This document shows positions 58,421 through 64,000 of a stretch of DNA of 64,000 nucleotides, in pieces. The notes beneath the pieces are model-generated. The model made no database searches. It was given only the letters and a program-made list of their open reading frames with translations, and was not told where the DNA came from. Location of the stretch: positions 31,621 to 95,620 of the forward strand of contig CBFDCQ010000003.1 in NCBI GenBank assembly GCA_965603355.1, read 5' to 3'. Within the stretch, counting starts at the first letter, position 1. The number at the start of each line of letters is the position of its first letter. The stretch is from CBFDCQ01 sp965603355. GTDB lineage: Bacteria > Hydrogenedentota > CAZGCA01 > CBFDCQ01. Position numbers and translations under genes: made by a program.

Positions 58421-60055
58421 ATGTTACGTCGATATAGTTTCGTAATTTCTTGTCTGGTTCTTTTGGCTGTTGTGGGTGTCGCGGCGGAGGAGCCGGTCGA
58501 CCTGGAGATGGTGAACAAGATTCGGTACGAGGGGTTTCACCGTTCCCAGGTTATGGAAACGCTCGAGCATCTCTCGGACGTAATCGGGTCGCGCCGGACC
58601 GGCTCGCCCGGTATGCAGGCAGCCAACGAGTGGACCCGCGACCGGATGGCCGGATGGGGGATGGAAAACGCAGCCGTCGAACCCTGGGGAGAATTTGGCC
58701 GTGGCTGGTCGTATTCCCGTGTCGCCGTCGATATGCTCGAACCACGCCAAACAAGCTTGTATGCCATCCCGATGGCGTGGACGCCCGGTACCGACGGGCC
58801 GGTGGAAGGCGAAGCCATGATGGTCAAGATCTCCGAAAAAGACGATTTTGAGAAGTATGCCGGTAAGTTGGACGGCAAGATCCTGCTCATGGACAAGGAG
58901 CGTCCGCTGCCGGAGGACGTAGCGCTGCCGGACGGCAACGCCATGATGCGGAGCCGATACACGCAAGACGTGATCCCTGAAGAATGGAGCGGCCGAGGAC
59001 GGAAGAGAGTCCGCAAACGTTTCAAGTTTAGCCGTGAACTCCGCGAATTTATGGCGAACGAGAACGTTCTCGCCACCGTGCGCATAAGCGAGTACGATCA
59101 CGGCGTAATCGAGGCGGATAGAGATCGGTCTTACGGCAAGGGCCAGGCCACGCTGCCGCCGACTGTCTATATGGCAAGCAACCATTACAACCAGATCGCT
59201 CGGCTGTTGGATAATGACCATACGGTGCGGTTGCGGGTTGACATCGATGCGCAATTTCACGAAGACGACCTGCAGGCGTACAACACGGTGGCCGAGATTC
59301 CGGGTCACGGGTCTAAACGGAAGGAACTGGTCCTGCTCGGCGGCCACCTCGACTCACCGCACGCGGCAACCTGTGCGACCGATAACGCTGCAAGCTGCTC
59401 GGTGGTGATGGAGGCTGCACGTATTCTCCAGGCCATTGAGGCGCGGCCGCGCCGCACGATTCGCGTGGTGCTTTGGAGCGGCGAAGAGGAAGGATTGTTG
59501 GGATCCCGAGGATATGTGGCCAAACACTTCGCCACGCGTCCCATCTCAGAAGAACCGGAAGAGCTGGAACTTCCACTGCATAGACGCGAGCGGCTCTGGC
59601 CGATTACGCCGTTGCCGGATCATGGGAGAGTCTCGGCGTACTTTAACCTCGACAACGGTGCCGGTAAGATCCTGGGTATCTTTGCCGAGGACAACCCCGC
59701 CGCGGCGCCTATATTCGAAGCATGGCTGAAACCGTTTCACGATTTGGGTGCTGCGGACGTGCTTCTGCGCCATACCAGCGGGACCGATCACATGGCCTTC
59801 GACGCCGTCGGGCTTCCCGCTTTCCAATTCGTGCAGGATATGCGTGACTATATGTCGCGGACGCATCACACCAATCTCGACGATGTAGACTATGTCCGGC
59901 GTGAAAATCTAATGCAGGCATCGGCCATCATGGCGTCGTTCGTTTATCATGCGGCGACGCGGGATGAGCTGATGCCGCGAAAGCCCATACCGCAGAAGCC
60001 GCCCAAGTGGGACGAGCCGGAGGACGAGGAGGACGACGAAGACGACGACGAATAG
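58421..60055 (+). CDS. Secreted M28 zinc aminopeptidase
   Basis: A 544-residue exported protein: signal peptide at 1-22 (ending GVAAEE), a PA-like insert in the first part (about 100-240), and an M28 peptidase domain. Zinc ligands are in LLGGHLDSPH, CATDNAAS, WSGEEEGLLGS, a FNLDNG segment and SGTDHMAF. It releases amino-terminal residues outside the cytoplasm. The last ~20 residues are mostly Asp and Glu. The start at 58421 has GGGAAAGGG upstream. Confidence 0.92.
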   Translation: MLRRYSFVISCLVLLAVVGVAAEEPVDLEMVNKIRYEGFHRSQVMETLEHLSDVIGSRRTGSPGMQAANEWTRDRMAGWGMENAAVEPWGEFGRGWSYSRVAVDMLEPRQTSLYAIPMAWTPGTDGPVEGEAMMVKISEKDDFEKYAGKLDGKILLMDKERPLPEDVALPDGNAMMRSRYTQDVIPEEWSGRGRKRVRKRFKFSRELREFMANENVLATVRISEYDHGVIEADRDRSYGKGQATLPPTVYMASNHYNQIARLLDNDHTVRLRVDIDAQFHEDDLQAYNTVAEIPGHGSKRKELVLLGGHLDSPHAATCATDNAASCSVVMEAARILQAIEARPRRTIRVVLWSGEEEGLLGSRGYVAKHFATRPISEEPEELELPLHRRERLWPITPLPDHGRVSAYFNLDNGAGKILGIFAEDNPAAAPIFEAWLKPFHDLGAADVLLRHTSGTDHMAFDAVGLPAFQFVQDMRDYMSRTHHTNLDDVDYVRRENLMQASAIMASFVYHAATRDELMPRKPIPQKPPKWDEPEDEEDDEDDDE

Positions 60056-60216
60056 CGGCGGATGGAGGACGGCACCGAAGACGCGCGGGAATAGGTGTGG
60101 TGTCACCCCATTCACCCCCCATTCACAATCGCTCCTTTTCCGTGAATCGCTGCCCCACGTGACTTTCACCGGCGGCGCTTAGCCGCCCGGTGCAAGGCTT
60201 TGTTGGATGCGCCTTC

Positions 60217-60459
60217 TTATCCGACGATCAGCAGAGCCACGTATGGAACGACACTGAAGACCAGAAAGACGATTTTGAACAACCCAAGAAACGAGTAAAT
60301 GACCACGTTGAAGGTTTCTCGGGGGATGGGAAACCATCTGCTTTGCTTGCGGTACACCAAATCCGGGGCCATTATGAGCATTGTGGTCCAGAGGACCAAC
60401 ATGGCTCCGTTTATGATTGTGCACCACATAAAGAATCTTGTTAGTGTCTGAATATCCAT
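60217..60459 (-). CDS. DUF6868-like small membrane protein
   Basis: An 80-residue protein with two membrane helices (about 8-32 and 48-78). The pattern FMWCTIINGAMLVLW, then PRETFNVVIYSFLGLFKI, is as in DUF6868 proteins, which have no known role. AGGAAGG precedes the ATG. Confidence 0.75.
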   Translation of the reverse strand: MDIQTLTRFFMWCTIINGAMLVLWTTMLIMAPDLVYRKQSRWFPIPRETFNVVIYSFLGLFKIVFLVFSVVPYVALLIVG

Positions 60460-60751
60460 GATGTTCCTTCCTTATCTTTCTGCATCCAACGCCGCGGGTG
60501 AGCCGCGCTCGGGCTCCTGCGTGTATTGTGTCACGCTTGTCTGTATCCGGTCAACTCGTTTGTCCGGGTACCAGCGCGACCAAAAAAGCCTCCACGGGGT
60601 CCGTTTAGTGTTCATTGGGCGCCGGAAATTTGAGCGGCGTTTTCGAGTTGGCAGACTTTGGCGACAAGAGAAGAACGTTCGTGAAGAAAAAGAAAGAGCG
60701 GAACACAGTGCCTATTGTCTGTGCTCCGCTCAGACTAACGTAAGATTGAGG
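60460..60751. other. Intergenic region between DUF6868 and the PEP-CTERM gene
   Basis: No gene seen. It holds the terminator of the PEP-CTERM gene at 60696-60731. Confidence 0.6.
60696..60731 (-). terminator. Intrinsic terminator of the PEP-CTERM gene
   Basis: GAGCGGAACACAG and CTGTGCTCCGCTC form a 13-bp stem with one mismatch. On the minus strand it is followed by a run TTTCTTTTTCTTC, a good U tract. Confidence 0.75.
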
Positions 60752-61387
60752 TTACTTCTTCCTTCTCAACTTCCTCGTACCCGCCAGCCCGGCGCCCAGA
60801 CAGCCGAGGATGAGCATGGTTGCTGGTTCGGGAATTGGCGTGTACGTAAAGTTGTCCATCGCGAAGTGCTCACCTATCCCTATAGTAGACCCTCCGTACA
60901 GAGGCAGTCCGGCGTTGGTGCCTCCAGAGGACGTGAACAGCAACTCGTCGATGTTATAGTAATCGGCGTCAAACCAGGTGGGTCCGTCTGTGTCGACAAC
61001 AACCGTCTCATTGTAGACCTCCGACCCGTCAAGATATCCCACGATGTTGACGCTCAGGCCGTCGTTCCACGCACCGGTAATGTAGGCGCCCTCAAAATCG
61101 AACGCTGGAAAACCGTCCCCGGCGGATATGAGGATCGAGGCTGGAGAGCCACCCCAATTATAGGCCACATAATTGTGAGACACTATACCGTTGTCATAGC
61201 CGCTGCCGGGGCAATAGTCCTCGTGCACCACGTAGAAATTGTCCCAGTCCAGTCCACCGTAACCCTCGGGTATCGCATCGTACATTATGGGGGAAACGTC
61301 ATCAAAGGTCAGCACCAGAGCCGATGCCGTTCCGCTGATGGCAAGGGCCAGTGCTGCCAGTGCGAGAATTGTTGCTGATTTCTTCAT
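60752..61387 (-). CDS. PEP-CTERM-sorted exported protein
   Basis: A 211-residue protein. The signal peptide is at 1-23. The mature part is beta-rich and resembles carbohydrate-binding or GH-associated sandwiches (GGLDWDNFYVVHEDYCP). The sorting tail is PIPEPATMLILGCLGAG plus a basic KLRRKK end: a PEP-CTERM signal for exosortase. No exosortase is in the window. The ATG has GGAGGTGAAATAAAG upstream and a terminator follows the gene. Confidence 0.92.
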   Translation of the reverse strand: MKKSATILALAALALAISGTASALVLTFDDVSPIMYDAIPEGYGGLDWDNFYVVHEDYCPGSGYDNGIVSHNYVAYNWGGSPASILISAGDGFPAFDFEGAYITGAWNDGLSVNIVGYLDGSEVYNETVVVDTDGPTWFDADYYNIDELLFTSSGGTNAGLPLYGGSTIGIGEHFAMDNFTYTPIPEPATMLILGCLGAGLAGTRKLRRKK

Positions 61388-61937
61388 CTTTATTTCACCT
61401 CCACTCTGACCTGCGCTGTACAAACCTATGCCACGCTCACATTCAAACCGCACACAGACAACAAAAACACAAAAGCCTGCTGCGCCCCATATTCCGCACA
61501 CCAGGCTGGTTGTAATTACCTATACTATAATTAGTTTATAGCCTTTCCTCGATTCTGTCAACGCACAATACGCCTCAAAAAGGAGTAACAGGGAGCAGTT
61601 CGGAGCGCCAGAGCGGCTGGCTGGTTTTTTCTTGCACGAAAGTACGCAACTCTCACCTCACACTACGATTAACGAAGCTCTCATTGGCCCATGCGCGCAA
61701 GGACTCACATTTATCGAAAAAGCCCCTCAGCCCCGTGCGTATAAGTTCATAGGGCTCCGGGAATTTGAACCGCACTTCTGGAATCGCAGAAGTCTGGCGG
61801 TCAGCGGTGCGCCGGCGGCTGTACGCTGGGTTCTTCAACGGAGAATATGGACTCTGACGGCGTTTCCTGATAACCTTGGGTCCGAAGGCAGCATTGGCAC
61901 GAGGCACTCAACCCGGCATCGGCAGAGGAGTGATGAT
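61388..61937. other. Intergenic region with promoter and leader DNA
   Basis: About 550 bp between two divergent genes. The left part has the PEP-CTERM promoter (61533-61561). From 61632 the reading frame of the next gene is open but without a ribosome site or family signal, so it is treated as leader. Confidence 0.6.
61533..61561 (-). promoter_or_regulatory. Sigma-70 promoter of the PEP-CTERM gene
   Basis: TTGACA (61556-61561), 17-bp spacer, TAAACT (61533-61538) on the minus strand. The leader is about 140 bp. Confidence 0.55.
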
Positions 61938-62834
61938 ATGAGAACTTTATTGGCGACGTTGATGCTCGTTTCGGTAGTCATGCTCGCTTTGGGCAATGCG
62001 GGAAATTGTCAGGATGAAATCGAGAACAGGGATTCTAAACCTTTTCCCATCGTCGAGACCCGCGACAAGGTTATTGCACCTCCTGAAGGCTGTCATCCGT
62101 TCTACAAGAAATACATCAACGCAAACGGCGTTGTTATCGTCGGATCGGAAAAAGTATCGGATGCCGCTATGATTACCGCCCGGAAAACCGTTCTCCACTT
62201 AGTAAGCAAACGCCCCGATGTTCTCAAGGCTATGTTGAAGCACCATCCAAGGATCTCGATCATGGCGTTTTCCGAAAAAGCGTCAGATCTGCCTGAGTTT
62301 GGCCCGGAGAGTGCCGGTGAATGGGGTCTTGGACAAATGCCCGGCGATCCCACATCGCTCGTTTCTGAAAAAGGCATACGCTACAAAGGAAACAAGGAGT
62401 ATATTGCCGATTTTCTAATGCACGAATTCGTGCATGTCGTCCACAACTTTGCCATGCCGAAAACCGACCCTGAGGTTGTTGACAAAATCTACGCGGCGTA
62501 TCTCAACGCGGTCAAGGAAGGACGGTTTATGGCGCCGCCGAGGGAACCGCGCGAGAACACTACCCCGTTTGACGAATACAGGGATGACGAGTATTTCACT
62601 CACTGCGTAAACGCGTATTATGATCTGAACGAAAGGCTCCCGGGCCCGTGGGTGGATATCAAGATCGGTGAATGGGGAGAACGTTCCGGCACGCGTAAGC
62701 AATTGCGGGAGAACGATCCGATTATCTATGAGATCATCGAAAAGTTCTTCCCGAAATCTCTGACAGACTTACGCGCGAACGATATGTCCAATCGTACTCG
62801 CGCCAAGCCGCCAAGCCGCAAAGAAAACCTTTAG
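61938..62834 (+). CDS. Secreted HExxH protein, lethal-factor-like peptidase
   Basis: A 298-residue exported protein with a signal peptide (about 1-22). The zinc motif HEFVHVVHN (near residue 160) has the HExxHxxH-like spacing of zincins, and a second conserved acid patch lies at FDEYRDDEYFTHCVNAYY about 50 residues later. It resembles the small ATLF-type peptidases. Substrate unknown. The last ~15 residues are basic. The start has AGGAG nine bases upstream. Confidence 0.75.
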   Translation: MRTLLATLMLVSVVMLALGNAGNCQDEIENRDSKPFPIVETRDKVIAPPEGCHPFYKKYINANGVVIVGSEKVSDAAMITARKTVLHLVSKRPDVLKAMLKHHPRISIMAFSEKASDLPEFGPESAGEWGLGQMPGDPTSLVSEKGIRYKGNKEYIADFLMHEFVHVVHNFAMPKTDPEVVDKIYAAYLNAVKEGRFMAPPREPRENTTPFDEYRDDEYFTHCVNAYYDLNERLPGPWVDIKIGEWGERSGTRKQLRENDPIIYEIIEKFFPKSLTDLRANDMSNRTRAKPPSRKENL

Positions 62835-62903
62835 GGCTGCTTTTCAAGTTCTTTGTCATTTCTTGGCGCCTTTGCGTCTTTGCGCGAGATTGACTGGTTA
62901 TGT

Positions 62904-63200
62904 TCAATGACCAGAGACCCTTTGGGGGTCATGCCTACCGCCCAGGTACTGGATGAGCCTGAAGAGCTTGTAGTAACCGAGTCTTGCTGCCCCAACGAAG
63001 AGCAGCGCCATTGAAAGGGGCAGAGCAATTAGCGTGCGAGTAGCCTCGAATCGTGACAAACCGGGCAGAGCAATGAGAACAAGCCCTGCAAGCACGAAAA
63101 AGGGTATAGCGACGTTCCGCTGCTTTTCAAGGTTCTCGTAAGCGAGGATTCGACTGAGGCGTTGATGCTCAACCTCCGTCAGCTGGATATCTCTATGCAT
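62904..63200 (-). CDS. Small two-helix membrane protein, unknown
   Basis: A 98-residue protein with an amino-terminal helical segment (TEVEHQRLSRILAYEN) and two membrane helices (about 30-47 and 58-74). AAGGAG lies before the ATG. No family is recognised. Confidence 0.65.
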   Translation of the reverse strand: MHRDIQLTEVEHQRLSRILAYENLEKQRNVAIPFFVLAGLVLIALPGLSRFEATRTLIALPLSMALLFVGAARLGYYKLFRLIQYLGGRHDPQRVSGH

Positions 63201-63603
63201 GATTGTTCTCCTTCTTCAAACATAACTACGTCTTATATGGTTTCCGCATAAGAGGCGGCGTTGGAAATGAATCGAGGCGAGTTGGTTCTGCAGGTCACCT
63301 CCTTTCCGCCACGGTTCAACAGTTCAGGGTGAACCGTCATCTCATTGACATGTAGCGTTTCTTGGTGGTGTTCCAGGTCGGAAGTTGTGCAGCCCCTTAC
63401 GACATAGCAAATTGTATGCTTCCAATGCACGCGTGTCAAGCGCCGTCATTGTGGCGGCTTCATTGTCCTACCATGAAGGGTGGCACAGGCAGTCTTGCCT
63501 GTAGCCGAACACAGGCTGACAGCCTATGCTACTACCGCACAGCGGCCGGTTCATTGTCTCACCACGAAGAACACGAAGGGCACGAAGGGAGTCTCCATCA
63601 CCC

Positions 63604-63736
63604 GTCATTGCGAGGAGTTTGCGGCAGCGGACGACGAAGCAATCTCCCGATGTTACGTAGGGGCGAGGCGTGCCTCGCCCTGGGCAGGGCATGCCCTGCC
63701 CCTACAACGAGATTGCCGCGCTTCGCTCGCAATGAC
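63604..63736. repeat. GTCATTGCGAG inverted element with a nested palindrome
   Basis: Outer ends GTCATTGCGAG and CTCGCAATGAC are inverted, with GAAGCAATCTC and GAGATTGCC inside. Between them sits a GTAGGGGC-type element (63657-63705), so one repeat appears inserted in another. Confidence 0.75.
63657..63705. repeat. GTAGGGGC-type paired palindrome
   Basis: GTAGGGGCGAGGCGTGCCTCGCC followed by GGGCAGGGCATGCCCTGCCCCTAC. It shares the GTAGGGGC lead and CCCTAC end of 14059-14083. Confidence 0.75.
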
Positions 63737-63852
63737 GACGGAAACGAGGTTCCAAACCGGTCAAATCGAGCTGATGTCTGATTCCACGGGTCTTTCAACA
63801 GCTCCTCTATCCCTCATTTCATGCACTGTTCAGGCGACGACACTGCCGTCAC

Positions 63853-64000
63853 TCAGCGGATTTGGCCAAGCTTGTTGAGCCTCGATCGTATAGCGCCTTC
63901 GTTACGCTGAAGAGTTTCCGAAATCTCATCAATCGAATAGCCGTGTTGAAATTGCGTGACAACAAAACTGTCTTCATCGTCGCTCCAAGGCATGTACGCT
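63853..64000 (-). CDS. Carboxy-terminal fragment with a Myb/HTH-like module (5' end cut)
   Basis: The last 48 residues of a leftward gene, ending at TGA 63855-63853. They read PWSDDEDSFVVTQFQHGYS followed by IDEISETLQRNEGAIRSRLNKLG, a helix-turn-helix of the Myb/SANT-like type often found at the end of larger nucleic-acid proteins. The main part lies beyond the right edge. Confidence 0.7.
   Translation of the reverse strand, partial: AYMPWSDDEDSFVVTQFQHGYSIDEISETLQRNEGAIRSRLNKLGQIR

Larger units (their letters stand above)
63201..63852. other. Repeat-bearing intergenic region
   Basis: About 650 bp without a supported gene. It contains a nested repeat at 63604-63736 and, near 63478, a stretch with GTCTTGCCTG/CAGGCTGAC-like inverted bases. 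Short open frames here are repeat-derived. Confidence 0.6.

Noticed and set aside
61388..61460. Sigma-54 site before the PEP-CTERM gene (TGGCATAGGTTTGT)
   Set aside because: The spacing between the GG and the G(C/T) is one base short and the -12 GC is GT. A sigma-70 pair at 61533-61561 is better.
61632..61937. Upstream extension of the HExxH protein by 102 residues
   Set aside because: No ribosome site at the early start, while a signal peptide and AGGAG fit the start at 61938.

Overview
The window is 64 kb of a bacterial chromosome of moderately high GC, gene-dense, with long same-strand operons, ATGA stop/start overlaps, Shine-Dalgarno sites and sigma-70-like promoters. The cell is probably a diderm: lpxK (lipid A), an ExbB/ExbD pair, several lipoproteins and an ABC polysaccharide exporter. 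A PEP-CTERM protein, a GTP-type PEP carboxykinase, a RAYT transposase and several families of short palindromes suggest an uncultivated environmental lineage. No rRNA is present and I do not assign a phylum.

Layout. 1-7.1 kb: a two-component pair (response regulator, GAF histidine kinase), then two secreted glycosidase-like genes lying between two partial copies of the flanking chromosome, then a YbjQ-family gene, rimI and pabC. 7.2-16.1 kb: pabB, tsaB, an ECF sigma factor with a DUF4349 membrane partner, folC, accD, a COG1579 coiled-coil/zinc-ribbon protein and leuC. 16.1-25.8 kb: pckG, ilvN-ilvB-ilvD, pth, rplY, prs, glmU and tRNA-Gln, all read leftwards. 26.5-30.9 kb: argC-argJ-argB followed by exbB/exbD, read rightwards from a strong promoter with a possible operator. 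31-37.4 kb: hisB-hisH, a phosphoesterase, mgtE and pyrK-pyrD-pyrE, read leftwards.

37.8-45.3 kb is a surface-glycan export island: a Wzm-like permease, a 928-residue Wzt-like ATPase carrying three tandem copies of a roughly 230-residue domain, a B12-binding radical SAM protein, a GT4 glycosyltransferase and an orphan protein. 46-50 kb: signal peptidase I, rhomboid protease, a sugar acyltransferase, and then a RAYT transposase with an unknown gene inside a pair of direct repeats. 50-64 kb: small lipoproteins (one with a 48-bp tandem repeat, and a tandem triplet), lpxK, dprA, mtfA, a Coa1-like protein, a threonine aldolase, an M28 peptidase, a PEP-CTERM protein, a secreted HExxH protein and a second zone of palindromic repeats.

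The biosynthetic genes form ordinary operons for branched-chain amino acids, arginine, histidine, pyrimidines, folate, and envelope precursors. The least ordinary parts are the 1.0-5.9 kb duplication with glycosidase cargo, which fused a sialidase to the tail of a RimI copy; the triple-domain exporter ATPase; the RAYT/direct-repeat block; and the possible argC operator.
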